Shown piece after piece: positions 46,355 to 55,350 of a stretch of DNA of 64,000 nucleotides; position 1 is the first letter of the stretch; each line of letters opens with the position of its first letter. The stretch spans positions 806,001-870,000 of the forward strand of contig NZ_FXWH01000001.1 of the NCBI RefSeq assembly GCF_900177775.1, read 5' to 3'. This DNA is from Pseudidiomarina planktonica (GTDB taxonomy: Bacteria; Pseudomonadota; Gammaproteobacteria; Enterobacterales; Alteromonadaceae). Both the position numbers and the translations under genes were made by a program. A model generated the notes under the pieces. The model made no database searches, had not been told where the DNA came from, and worked only from the letters and a program-made list of their open reading frames with translations.

Positions 46355-47131
46355 TTAAGTGACTGGGCCGCTATGAAACCGGAATTCGTGGTCGGTGCTT
46401 TGAATGAGTTCGGCCTCGGTGGCGCGAAACAACGCAACCCGTGCTGATATGTCGGCACCGGCAACCGCTTCGGCAAGTAGCAGGTAGTCTTCAAAGTGGC
46501 GTGCTTCTGAACGCAGCAACGAGGTGTAGAATTTTGCTAACCGCGTGTCAACGTGAGGCACCAACGCGGCAAAACGCTCACAACTGCGCGCTTCAATAAA
46601 GGCGCCGCAAATAAGCTTATCAATTTGCTTGGCCGGCTCCGAGGTACGCACATACTTTAATAAGCCATTGGCATAGCGACTAGCTGATATATTCTCGTAC
46701 GGAACCTGATAGTGTGCCATTAACTCCAGCACCTGGCGAAAATGATGAAGTTCTTCTTTAATCAGCAGCACCATTTTATCCATCATGATTTGTTGCTGTT
46801 CCGATGTCGCTGGTGCTAATAGTAAATCGCTTTTCGAAAAGCTTTGGGTAGTCAGAAATTCACTGTTATCTAACTTGCGATAAATGAAATCTTCGTAGGG
46901 TTTCAACAATTCCAGCAGTTTATTGCTCGACTCAGTGTCGGTGACGTAACGACGTAAAATATAAACCGCTGATTGCGCCGCTTTTAATTCACAAATCAGA
47001 TGGTCAACCAATAGTACCGGAAGGTTCTCGCTACGACATGCCGCTTCAATCCATTGCGGCGGTGTCGGGCAGCCCAGAAAACGTTGAATAGGTTGAGTCA
47101 GGGTGTCTATTTCGGTACGGCTGGAAATCAT
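46355..47131 (-). CDS. miaE: tRNA-(ms2io6A) hydroxylase MiaE
   Basis: A 258-residue ferritin-like diiron monooxygenase that hydroxylates ms2i6A37 in tRNAs reading U-initial codons. Helical Glu/His ligands are visible in HLICELKAAQSA, LIKEELHHFRQV, ARSCERFAAL and SEARHFEDYLL. The start MISSRTEIDTLTQPIQRFLGCPTP is chosen by similarity to the family; an upstream in-frame ATG at 47173 would overlap lpxH. It lies 7 bases after lpxH on the same strand. Confidence 0.92.
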   Translation of the reverse strand: MISSRTEIDTLTQPIQRFLGCPTPPQWIEAACRSENLPVLLVDHLICELKAAQSAVYILRRYVTDTESSNKLLELLKPYEDFIYRKLDNSEFLTTQSFSKSDLLLAPATSEQQQIMMDKMVLLIKEELHHFRQVLELMAHYQVPYENISASRYANGLLKYVRTSEPAKQIDKLICGAFIEARSCERFAALVPHVDTRLAKFYTSLLRSEARHFEDYLLLAEAVAGADISARVALFRATEAELIQSTDHEFRFHSGPVT

Positions 47132-47138
47132 AGGTTGG

Positions 47139-47879
47139 TTATAAACTCGGCAACGGCTGGTTAATAAGCTCAAGCGATTCGCGGCGAACTTCTAAAATAC
47201 TACCTTGTTCGTACCAGTCACCTAACACGACACGTTGTGCAGCAACGCCGTTTGGCAGTTGTAACTGATGAATGGCTGGTCGGTGCGTATGGCCATGAAT
47301 CACTAAGTCGACATTGGCATCTATTAAGGCTGTTTCAACGGCGCTTTGATTCACGTCCATAATACGGGCGCTAGCTTCAGTTAGTGGCTGCTGGGTCTTG
47401 CTGCCAGCACGCAGCTTGTTGGCAATTCCCATACGCCAGCGCAACGGCAGTCGCGTTAAAATAGCGCGGGTAACAGGGGCACGGATAATACGGCGAAAAC
47501 GCTGATAACTGTGGTCGTCGGTGCACAGACTATCGCCATGCAGTAACAATGCGCGGCGTTCATATAACCGCGCTATATGACCTTCTTCCAGCAGTACCAC
47601 ACCAGTTTCGTCGGCAAAGCGGTCAGCAATTAAAAAGTCGCGGTTGCCGGCCATAAAATAAACCGGCACACCCAAGTCGGTGAGCTCTTTTAAACCCTTA
47701 CGTACGCTGGTGGCGAAGTCGCTATTGTCGTCGTCACCCAGCCAGGCATCAAACAGATCACCGAGTATATACAGCGCGCTACTGGCCCGGCCATCGGATT
47801 GCAAAAAGTCCAGAAACAGCCTGGTAATATCAGGCCGTGCCGGACTTAAATGCAAATCTGAAATAAAGCGCACTGGCAT
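47139..47879 (-). CDS. lpxH: UDP-2,3-diacylglucosamine diphosphatase LpxH
   Basis: A 246-residue calcineurin-like phosphoesterase that makes lipid X in lipid A synthesis. Metal motifs are FISDLHLS (Asp and His), YILGDLFDAWLGDD, MAGNRDFL, LLHGDSLC and IHGHTHRPA. The start MPVRFISDLHL agrees with the family; an ATG 12 codons upstream would overlap ppiB. It begins 4 bases after the ppiB stop. Confidence 0.95.
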   Translation of the reverse strand: MPVRFISDLHLSPARPDITRLFLDFLQSDGRASSALYILGDLFDAWLGDDDNSDFATSVRKGLKELTDLGVPVYFMAGNRDFLIADRFADETGVVLLEEGHIARLYERRALLLHGDSLCTDDHSYQRFRRIIRAPVTRAILTRLPLRWRMGIANKLRAGSKTQQPLTEASARIMDVNQSAVETALIDANVDLVIHGHTHRPAIHQLQLPNGVAAQRVVLGDWYEQGSILEVRRESLELINQPLPSL

Positions 47880-47883
47880 TGGC

Positions 47884-48387
47884 TTAGGCGTCTTTATTAA
47901 CCGTGGTGCTTTCAATCACAACGTCTTCCACCGGAACGTCCTGGTGCGGGAAGTTCGACGTGGTTTTCACATCACGAATTTTCTCAACCACATCCATGCC
48001 TTCTACCACTTCACCAAATACGCAATAGCCATAGCCTTGTGCGTTGGCGGCACGGAAGTTCAGAAAATCGTTGTCGGCAACGTTCACAAAGAACTGGGCA
48101 GTGGCCGAGTGTGGATCGTTGGTACGCGCCATCGCCACAGTACCGGTTTTGTTTACCAAACCGTTGTCGGCTTCGTTTTCAATAGGATCACGGGTTGGTT
48201 TTGGCTCTAACCCTGCGGTCATGCCACCGCCTTGTACCATAAAGTTGCTGATCACGCGGTGGAATAAGGTGTTGTCGTAAAAGCCGTCGGTTGCATATTG
48301 AACGAAGTTGGCAACGGTTTTTGGCGCTTTATCAGCGAATAATTTAATGGTGATATCGCCGTGATTAGTGTGAAGAGTAACTTGCAT
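47884..48387 (-). CDS. ppiB: Peptidyl-prolyl cis-trans isomerase B (cyclophilin)
   Basis: A 167-residue cytosolic cyclophilin without a signal peptide. [14 protein letters not shown] holds the active-site Arg, Phe, Met and Gln. [19 protein letters not shown] and [14 protein letters not shown] complete the fold. The ppiB-lpxH pair divergent from cysS is a common gammaproteobacterial arrangement. Confidence 0.95.
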   Translation of the reverse strand: MQVTLHTNHGDITIKLFADKAPKTVANFVQYATDGFYDNTLFHRVISNFMVQGGGMTAGLEPKPTRDPIENEADNGLVNKTGTVAMARTNDPHSATAQFFVNVADNDFLNFRAANAQGYGYCVFGEVVEGMDVVEKIRDVKTTSNFPHQDVPVEDVVIESTTVNKDA

Positions 48388-48596
48388 GGTTTTATCCTGT
48401 TGTTTGAATTTAGTGAATCAAATCGGTGAATGCGTGCAGTTTACCATTAGCGCGCCGCTCTCAGAAGCCTTTCTGTGGTTTTACTGCCCTTCATAATACG
48501 CACGGACGTAGCCGCTGTGATGGAATTTGGGTATCATAAGCGGCTAACAACGAGTTCGAACCAGCTATGCTTAGATGAGTGGGAGCCACACCGTTA

Positions 48597-49991
48597 ATGC
48601 TTATTTACAATACCCTGACACGGCAGAAAGAAGAGTTTAAACCTATTACCCCGAATAAAGTGGGTTTGTACGTGTGCGGGGTCACTATTTATGACTACTG
48701 CCACATTGGTCACGCGCGTACCTACGTGTCCTTTGATGTGGTTGTGCGTTACTTGCGCGCCAGTGGTTATGACGTGACTTATGTGCGTAACATTACCGAT
48801 GTGGACGATAAAATTATTCGTCGGGCGGCGGAAAATAATGAATCTATTGGGGCGGTTACCGAGCGTTACACAGCCGCTATGCATGAAGATTTTGATGCGC
48901 TGAATTTAACCCGGCCTGACATTGAGCCAACCGTAACCGCGCACATGGACGACATTATTCAAATGATTGACGACTTGCTGGCGCAAAAAGCTGCTTATGT
49001 GGCTGATTCCGGTGACGTGTTGTTCGATGTGTCGGCGTTTAAAGCCTATGGACGCTTGAGTAAGCAAAATCTGGAGCAGTTGCAGGCCGGCGCCCGGGTT
49101 GATGTTGCCGCGGGTAAAGAAGATCCGCTGGACTTTGTGTTGTGGAAGCGGGCGAAAGCAGATGAGCCTAGCTGGGAATCACCCTGGGGTGCTGGTCGTC
49201 CGGGTTGGCACATTGAGTGCTCGGCCATGAATAAACGTCACCTGGGTGCGCATTTTGATATTCACGGTGGTGGTTCTGACTTAATGTTCCCGCACCACGA
49301 AAATGAAGTAGCGCAAAGCTGCTGTGCCAACCAAACCGATTATGTGAATGTGTGGATGCACAGCGGTATGGTGCAGGTTGATGAAGTGAAAATGTCCAAG
49401 TCGTTGGGTAACTTTTTTACGATTCGCGAAGTGCTCAAACAGTACGATGCCGAAACCGTGCGCTACTTCTTATTGTCCAGCCATTATCGGTCGCAGTTGA
49501 ATTACTCGGCAGATAACCTGGATCAGGCTCGCGCCGGCCTGGAACGTTTATATACCGCACTGCGTGATGTTGATTCAGCAACGCCTGACGAAGCACTGGC
49601 TGAGCCTTTCCGCGCGCGTTTTAAAGCGGCTATGGACGATGACTTCAACGTACCTGAGACCTTGCCGGTACTGTTTGATATTGCGCGTGAGCTGAATCGC
49701 TGTAAAGCAGACTCGCCACTTGTAGCCCAACAGCTCGCCGGGCTACTGGTGCAACTGGGTGAGATTTTAGGCATCTTACAACAACCCGCTGAGCAGTTTT
49801 TACAACAAAGTGGCGGGCAACAAGATTCGACTGACGTTGATACTGCAGCTATTGAAGCGCTGATCGAACGTCGTAATCAGGCGCGTAAGAATAAAGACTG
49901 GGCGGCGGCAGACGTTGCCCGGGACGAGCTCACTGCCATGGGGATTGAGCTTGAAGATGGCCCGCAGGGCACTCGCTGGCGCCGAATTTAA
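48597..49991 (+). CDS. cysS: Cysteine--tRNA ligase
   Basis: A 464-residue class I synthetase. It has the HIGH motif ([12 protein letters not shown]), zinc-site residues [15 protein letters not shown], later [18 protein letters not shown], and KMSKS ([11 protein letters not shown]). The C-terminal anticodon-binding domain ends [14 protein letters not shown]. The start [14 protein letters not shown] is the family start; a GTG six codons earlier is possible. Confidence 0.96.
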   Translation: MLIYNTLTRQKEEFKPITPNKVGLYVCGVTIYDYCHIGHARTYVSFDVVVRYLRASGYDVTYVRNITDVDDKIIRRAAENNESIGAVTERYTAAMHEDFDALNLTRPDIEPTVTAHMDDIIQMIDDLLAQKAAYVADSGDVLFDVSAFKAYGRLSKQNLEQLQAGARVDVAAGKEDPLDFVLWKRAKADEPSWESPWGAGRPGWHIECSAMNKRHLGAHFDIHGGGSDLMFPHHENEVAQSCCANQTDYVNVWMHSGMVQVDEVKMSKSLGNFFTIREVLKQYDAETVRYFLLSSHYRSQLNYSADNLDQARAGLERLYTALRDVDSATPDEALAEPFRARFKAAMDDDFNVPETLPVLFDIARELNRCKADSPLVAQQLAGLLVQLGEILGILQQPAEQFLQQSGGQQDSTDVDTAAIEALIERRNQARKNKDWAAADVARDELTAMGIELEDGPQGTRWRRI

Positions 49992-50018
49992 CTTATTGAA
50001 GAAGGATATTTTCCTATT

Positions 50019-51560
50019 ATGGCAACACCACAAGTTACGATTATAGAGTCAATGAACGCCGCTTTAGCAGGCGATTTTGATGCCGTTATCTTGATCGGCG
50101 ATGCAAATGCGGAAATTCCGGAGCCTTTCAGTGGTGCTATTGAGCGTGCTGGTCAGGTGGACAAGCGCGTTGGTAAGCAGCCGCTATTGCTAACCACCGA
50201 TGTAGCTGGTGGGCGATTGATTTTTGCGCCTACCGGGCCGCTGTTACGTGACTTCGATGATGTGCGCAGCTTTACCGATGCCGCGCATGCCGCAGCTGCC
50301 ATTGCGCGTGACGCTGGCGCGTTAAAGCCGGTACTAATTCCGTTCGGTATTCCTGACGATGTGCGCTATACCCAAGCAGCCAGTGCCTGCTTTTTTGGAT
50401 TTTGTCAGGCGCTACATGAGCCATTAGAGGGCCGTGAAGCCCGTGGTGAAGATGTACTCGAGCCGATTAAAGAGGTTGGTTTGGTCGCCACTGACGTTAG
50501 CGCCAAATGGTTGCAGGCAACCGAAGCTGGGCGTCGGGTGGCGCGTGATTTAGCGGGTACTGAACCTGAACGCATGGCCCCGAAAAAATTTGCCGAATAC
50601 TGCAAACAGGCGTTTGCCAATACCGATGTAAAAGTAACTGTTATTGATGATACCCAACAACTGGAGCACGAGTACCCGCTGCTATACGCAGTTGGCCGCG
50701 CCTCGGTACAGGTTGAGCGGCACCGTCCTTGTGTCATTCGGTTGGAATACTATGGTGATCACGCCGAACAAACGCTGTTTATGGCCGGTAAAGGTATTGT
50801 CTACGATACCGGTGGTGCGGATTTGAAGGTAGGCGGTCACATGGCGGGTATGAGTCGCGACAAAGGTGGTGCGGCAGCGGTAGCAGGGTTCGTGAAAAGT
50901 GTTGCTGAAATGAAGCCTCAACACCTGAATGTGGTGGCTGAAATTGGTGCCGTGCGTAATAGTATTGGTGCCGAAGCTTTTGTGGCAGACGACATTATTG
51001 TTAGTCACAGTGGTAAGCGAGTCCGTATTGGTAATACCGATGCTGAAGGTCGCCTGGTACTGGCTGACTTACTGTCGCATTTGCGTACCCGACAGGAGCA
51101 GCATGATTATCCGAATCCGGTGTTTTACAGCGTCGCTACGCTCACCGGGCACGCTGCTTTAGCGAAAGGACCTTATTCTGCGCTGGTTCCTAATGGTCCG
51201 GCAAAGTTAACCAAGGTAGCGGAACGCTTGTTCGAAGTGGGTGAGCAGTTCGGTGATATGAGCGAAATCTCCTGGTCGCGCCGTGAGGATTACGACATTA
51301 TCCGTTCGCGGACCTCGGCCGATGACGTACTTTCCAGTAATAATGGTTCGTCGGCCACCACTAAGCGTGGGCATCAGTTCCCGATGGCATTCTTAACCAT
51401 CGCCGGTGGCTTACAAGATCATGGCTCGGATTCAGCCAAGCCATTGCCTTATGTGCATGTTGATATTGCCGGTAGTGGTGTGGAAGGCGGCGACTGGCAG
51501 CACGGCAAACCGACGGCGGCACCAGTGTTGTGTTTCTCGGCCACTTATTTGCATAAGTAA
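50019..51560 (+). CDS. Leucyl aminopeptidase family (M17) protein
   Basis: A 513-residue two-domain cytosolic aminopeptidase. The C-terminal catalytic domain has MAGKGIVYDTGGADLKV (Lys and Asp ligands), MSRDKGGAAAVAGF and the signature NTDAEGRLVLADLL. All metal ligands seen in PepA are in place. Its N-terminal domain is unlike PepA's, so it belongs to a marine gammaproteobacterial M17 branch. It should release N-terminal residues from peptides. It follows cysS by 27 bases. Confidence 0.88.
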   Translation: MATPQVTIIESMNAALAGDFDAVILIGDANAEIPEPFSGAIERAGQVDKRVGKQPLLLTTDVAGGRLIFAPTGPLLRDFDDVRSFTDAAHAAAAIARDAGALKPVLIPFGIPDDVRYTQAASACFFGFCQALHEPLEGREARGEDVLEPIKEVGLVATDVSAKWLQATEAGRRVARDLAGTEPERMAPKKFAEYCKQAFANTDVKVTVIDDTQQLEHEYPLLYAVGRASVQVERHRPCVIRLEYYGDHAEQTLFMAGKGIVYDTGGADLKVGGHMAGMSRDKGGAAAVAGFVKSVAEMKPQHLNVVAEIGAVRNSIGAEAFVADDIIVSHSGKRVRIGNTDAEGRLVLADLLSHLRTRQEQHDYPNPVFYSVATLTGHAALAKGPYSALVPNGPAKLTKVAERLFEVGEQFGDMSEISWSRREDYDIIRSRTSADDVLSSNNGSSATTKRGHQFPMAFLTIAGGLQDHGSDSAKPLPYVHVDIAGSGVEGGDWQHGKPTAAPVLCFSATYLHK

Positions 51561-51641
51561 CGGGTGGTTTCGCAGCCAGGGCGAGAATAAGCCAGAGCGC
51601 GGTAAGAAAATAAATATGGTGCGTTATGCATCCAAAAACCA

Positions 51642-51677
51642 AGAGATGGGCTATAACCTAGCACATCTCTTTTTTTT
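51642..51677 (+). terminator. Intrinsic terminator of the M17 aminopeptidase gene
   Basis: The stem AGAGATG/CATCTCT with a long loop is followed by eight or more T. Confidence 0.8.
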
Positions 51678-51705
51678 ATTTGTGACAACCAACCGGAGAA
51701 CATCC

Positions 51706-52593
51706 ATGGTACGAGGAACGGCTGCGGCCTTCGCAATCATAGTTAGCAGTGTCTTATTAATGGCACCGCCTGTGGTTGCTCAGAACAACTACGATAATGT
51801 ATCTATTGAGGCCACGAAGCTGGCCGACAATGTCTATATGCTGACCGGTGCAGGTGGCAACATTGGTGTATTCACCGCAGCTGACGGTGCCATTATGGTT
51901 GACGCTCAGTATGCGCCGCTGAAAGACAAAATTACGGCAGCTATTGCCAAGTTGTCAGACAAGCCGATTAAAACCTTAATTAACTCGCACTTTCACCGTG
52001 ATCATACCGACGGTAATGCTGCCTTTGCGGCCGCAGGCGTGAGCGTGATAGCGCAGCAAAATGTGTATGACCGCCTACAAGCGAATGAAGATTTTGATCG
52101 TGCCGGATTGCCGCAAATCACCTTTTCTCAGCAATTGGCGATTCAAACTGAGCAGGGCGCTTTGCAGCTTGAATACTATCCGGATGGTCACACTGATGGC
52201 GATATTATTACCTGGTTTCCAGGCGCGAATGTGATTCACGCCGGTGACTTGTTCTTTGTTGATCGGTTTCCGTTTATTGACTTGAACGCCGGCGGCACCG
52301 TTGATGGTTATATCAATAACGTGAGCGCAGTAATCAGCAAAATTGACGATGACACTCAAATTATTCCAGGGCACGGTTCGCTGTCTGACAAATCAGATTG
52401 GCAACGTCTGGTGGATATGATTAAAGCAACCCGCGCCGAAGTTGTGGCGGCCAAAGCCAAGGGATTGAGTGAAGCTGAGGTGATTGAACAAGGCTTAAGC
52501 GATAAGTGGCAGGATTGGTCGTGGAACTTTATTACCGAAAAGCGCTGGATTGAAACGCTTTATCGCGATCATGACGCAACTGCAGGAATGTAA
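51706..52593 (+). CDS. Exported MBL-fold metallohydrolase (B3-like)
   Basis: A 295-residue periplasmic protein (signal ending near PPVVAQ-NN). Zinc ligands are NSHFHRDHTDGN (His95, His97, Asp99, His100), with YPDGHTDGDII and IIPGHGSLSD downstream. It resembles class B3/QuiP-like quinoprotein-relay hydrolases, but no beta-lactamase activity is implied. Longer in-frame upstream sequence crosses the terminator and is rejected. GGAGA precedes the ATG by 7 bases. Confidence 0.87.
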   Translation: MVRGTAAAFAIIVSSVLLMAPPVVAQNNYDNVSIEATKLADNVYMLTGAGGNIGVFTAADGAIMVDAQYAPLKDKITAAIAKLSDKPIKTLINSHFHRDHTDGNAAFAAAGVSVIAQQNVYDRLQANEDFDRAGLPQITFSQQLAIQTEQGALQLEYYPDGHTDGDIITWFPGANVIHAGDLFFVDRFPFIDLNAGGTVDGYINNVSAVISKIDDDTQIIPGHGSLSDKSDWQRLVDMIKATRAEVVAAKAKGLSEAEVIEQGLSDKWQDWSWNFITEKRWIETLYRDHDATAGM

Positions 52594-52647
52594 CTGCAAC
52601 GCTTGCGCGAAGCAGTTACTCAATTAGATTTAACTATCGGCGCCGGA

Positions 52648-53046
52648 TTATTCCGGCGCTTCTAGTTTCAGGCTATCCAATTGCTCACGGGTTTTATTGT
52701 GCGGTCTTGGCTGACGTGAATCTGGCTCAATATGCACAAACACAATGTCGTCAGCAACACAGATATTTTGTTTGGTGTGCTTATTACGCACCACGCAAGT
52801 AACGGTAAGCGAAGTGCGACCGACTTTTTTCACGCCTAGTCCAAACTCAACTACGTCACCTTGAAAAGCTGATGTTTCAAAGCTAATAGCGCCAATGTGT
52901 TTGGTTACCAGACTTTTAGAATCGAGCTGGCAGGCGGCGAAAATATAAGCTTCTTCGTCAATCCATTCCAGAATTCTTCCGCCAAACAGTGAGCCGGCAA
53001 AATTCAGATCGTTCGGCATAACTAACCGACGTGACAAAAACCGCAT
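52648..53046 (-). CDS. Acyl-CoA thioesterase (hotdog fold, YciA-like)
   Basis: A 132-residue single hotdog domain. VMPNDLNFAGSLFGGRILEWIDE carries the catalytic Asn/Asp region, and SFETSAFQGDVVEFGLGVKKVGRTSLTV follows. It should hydrolyse acyl-CoA to free acid and CoA. Chain preference is unknown. It lies 76 bases upstream of, and on the same strand as nothing else nearby except the S9 gene that ends at 53123. Confidence 0.88.
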   Translation of the reverse strand: MRFLSRRLVMPNDLNFAGSLFGGRILEWIDEEAYIFAACQLDSKSLVTKHIGAISFETSAFQGDVVEFGLGVKKVGRTSLTVTCVVRNKHTKQNICVADDIVFVHIEPDSRQPRPHNKTREQLDSLKLEAPE

Positions 53047-53122
53047 AGCAAAACTCCAGTCAATGAGAATGCAGTCAGTATAACCTAAGTGTCGGAAAAA
53101 TGTCTGCCCTGACGGTGGCTAA

Positions 53123-55285
53123 TCAATCGCGGGTAGGGTGCAGGTGATCAGCAAAAAATTGCTCAAGCAGACGTAGCTGATGAAGTTCTGCGGCGCTATC
53201 AAACTCAGGGTACGCCATCATCTCGAACATCACCCCGCGCTGCTGTAACAGCTTCAGCAAATCCGTACTATGCTTGCTAGCAATAGTTGGCTCATCCAGT
53301 CGGTAATGCAGTAACAGCGAAGGCCGTTCAGCTGTTTGCTCAGCCGTTAAAGCAGAAAAGCCATCAAGCACACTGTTGTTTGCATAAACTTGTGAATTAT
53401 CTATTGGGTGACCCAAATAACGTTCGGCTAAATGCTGGTTGTGCTGGCGCCAGTCAGTTATCGGATTGCCGGCAGCCACGGCGGCAAACGGCGAGTCGTG
53501 CTGCAACCACAACTGTAGGCTTACAAAACCGCTATAGTTCGTGCCCATTAAGCCAATGCGAGAGCTATCCACGTAGTTCTGTTGTTGTAAAAAGCGAACC
53601 GCAGCGCTGTGGTCTGAGGTTTCCTGGGTGGCTAAATTTTTGTATAAACCGCTTTCCAGCTCGTTTCCCTGTGAGCCGCTACTGCGGCTATCCAGCGTGA
53701 ACACCAAATAACCTTGCTGGGCCAAATACTGCGGGAAATGATCACCCCACTGCTTCAGTACCTGTTGTTTTCCGGGCTTGCCCGCTATTTGCATGATCAC
53801 TGGGTACTGCTGCTGTGAGTTAAATGCCGGAGGCTTTATTAATTGATAGAACAAGGGGCTGCCGTCCGCCGCTTCCAGCGTGCCGAACTCGGGGGTTTGC
53901 CAGCTATCAGCAAAGCGTGCCAGTGGGTGTCCGGTGGTCACTTTGTTTTCATGTAGCCAGGCAATACGCTGTCCAGTGGGTCCGTGAATGCTTACCTGTG
54001 GCGGCTGAGTTGGACTTGAAAAATAATCAATAAAGCTGCGCATTTGCTCATCGAAATGAACTCGGTGGTAGCCGTCAGGCGCGGTTAAACGAGTGGGTTG
54101 GCTAGTGTTGCTGTTGTTCAGGTTAGCGCGGTATAAATGCCGTTCTAAAACTGACTTTTCATTAGCGGTGAAATACACCACGCCAGTTGCTTCATCAACA
54201 CCACTGACTCTATCTACGCTCCAGTCACCGCTGGTTAACTGGCGAATCAACTTACCGTCTAGTCGATACAAATAGATGTGTTTGAAGCCGCTGCGCTCTG
54301 AACTCCAAATGAAGTGCTTATTATCATTTAAGAAATACAAATCCTGATGCAGGTTAATCCAGGTAGGACTGGTTTCTTTAACCAGCAGACGTTGTTGCTC
54401 GAATCCGTCCTGATTTGACTTGGCAAAGGCCGACGCCACCGGCGCCAACCACAAATCTAGTTGCTGCTGATTACGAGCTTGCCATTGATAGCTTAAGCGC
54501 TGGCTGTCAGGTAGCCAGTCAACGCTAATTAAATAGCCGGAACTTCCACCAGCTAAAGGTAGCCCACGCAGGGTATTGCTGGCCAGCTCCAACACGCCGA
54601 GCTGAACTTCTGTGCCACTCGTATTGGTTTTGGTTAAGGCTACGAACTTTTGATCAGGCGACCACCAGTAGCCGCGTTCACGACCTAGCTCAGTGGTTGC
54701 GATTGCATCGGCGCTAGCGTAGCTATGCTGATTGGTTTCGCTAAAGGTATGTTGAGTAACCTTGCCGGAAGCTACCTTTACCGTATAAAAGTTGTGCTTA
54801 TGAACGAATGAAATCATATCGCCGCGTGGTGAAAAACGGGCTTCACGAACTTGATATTCGGAGCCAGTTAGCTGACGAAGTTCCGCTGTTTCGGACTGGG
54901 TGTCGAGCAGATGCAACTTACCGTTGAAGAGCACTAGCACCCGGCGGCCATCGTCTGACCAACGATAAGCGGCAACCGCTTTTTGATTGGTGTCGGCACT
55001 TACTAATAATTTATGGGCTGCGGTAGGAATGTCGTAAACCCACAGCGAGTGAAAGTCCGGTTGTTCAGCACTGCCACGCAAGTAGCTAACTTGTTCTGCT
55101 TTGGGCACAAACTGAATTTTGCGCGGTGGGCGATTGTCGAGCGCGGGCGCTTGAAACAAGTCCTCCAGCACAAGTTGTTCACTGGCCTCGGCAGGCACAG
55201 TAATACTAAGGCTGACACAGGCCAGCAGAAAGAGGAGGGGCCACCGCAGCAGCGACATAAAAGAAAGCCGACGTTGATAAATCAT
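53123..55285 (-). CDS. DPP4-like S9-family protein lacking catalytic Ser and His (pseudopeptidase)
   Basis: About 720 residues: an exported N-terminus (MSLLRWPLLFLLACVSLS, ending PAEA), a DPP4-type beta-propeller (residues 60-480, YWWSPDQKFVALTKT), and an alpha/beta-hydrolase domain (500-715). In active DPP4-like enzymes the nucleophile elbow is GWSYGG; here it is GTNYSG, so Ser is Asn583. The Asp (HYRLDEP, Asp664) remains, but the His position in YPxxDHG reads YPEFDSA (Ser697). The reading frame is intact. It should not hydrolyse peptides and may bind them. No ribosome site separates the starts at 55285 and 55258. It begins 65 bases after the stop of the zinc receptor gene on the same strand. 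Confidence 0.82.
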   Translation of the reverse strand: MIYQRRLSFMSLLRWPLLFLLACVSLSITVPAEASEQLVLEDLFQAPALDNRPPRKIQFVPKAEQVSYLRGSAEQPDFHSLWVYDIPTAAHKLLVSADTNQKAVAAYRWSDDGRRVLVLFNGKLHLLDTQSETAELRQLTGSEYQVREARFSPRGDMISFVHKHNFYTVKVASGKVTQHTFSETNQHSYASADAIATTELGRERGYWWSPDQKFVALTKTNTSGTEVQLGVLELASNTLRGLPLAGGSSGYLISVDWLPDSQRLSYQWQARNQQQLDLWLAPVASAFAKSNQDGFEQQRLLVKETSPTWINLHQDLYFLNDNKHFIWSSERSGFKHIYLYRLDGKLIRQLTSGDWSVDRVSGVDEATGVVYFTANEKSVLERHLYRANLNNSNTSQPTRLTAPDGYHRVHFDEQMRSFIDYFSSPTQPPQVSIHGPTGQRIAWLHENKVTTGHPLARFADSWQTPEFGTLEAADGSPLFYQLIKPPAFNSQQQYPVIMQIAGKPGKQQVLKQWGDHFPQYLAQQGYLVFTLDSRSSGSQGNELESGLYKNLATQETSDHSAAVRFLQQQNYVDSSRIGLMGTNYSGFVSLQLWLQHDSPFAAVAAGNPITDWRQHNQHLAERYLGHPIDNSQVYANNSVLDGFSALTAEQTAERPSLLLHYRLDEPTIASKHSTDLLKLLQQRGVMFEMMAYPEFDSAAELHQLRLLEQFFADHLHPTRD

Positions 55286-55350
55286 ATAGTGAGTTTATCA
55301 AAGCCGGCTTGATACCGCTGTGAACTGCGGTAAAAGGTGGTTAGGACGCG

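Noticed and set aside
51406..51705. N-terminal extension of the exported MBL protein
   Set aside because: It overlaps the M17 gene and crosses a terminator; the ATG at 51706 has a ribosome site and starts a signal peptide.
55286..55350. Two small hairpins between the zinc receptor and the S9 gene
   Set aside because: Neither has a T run on the minus strand, so they are not called as terminators; this leaves co-transcription possible.
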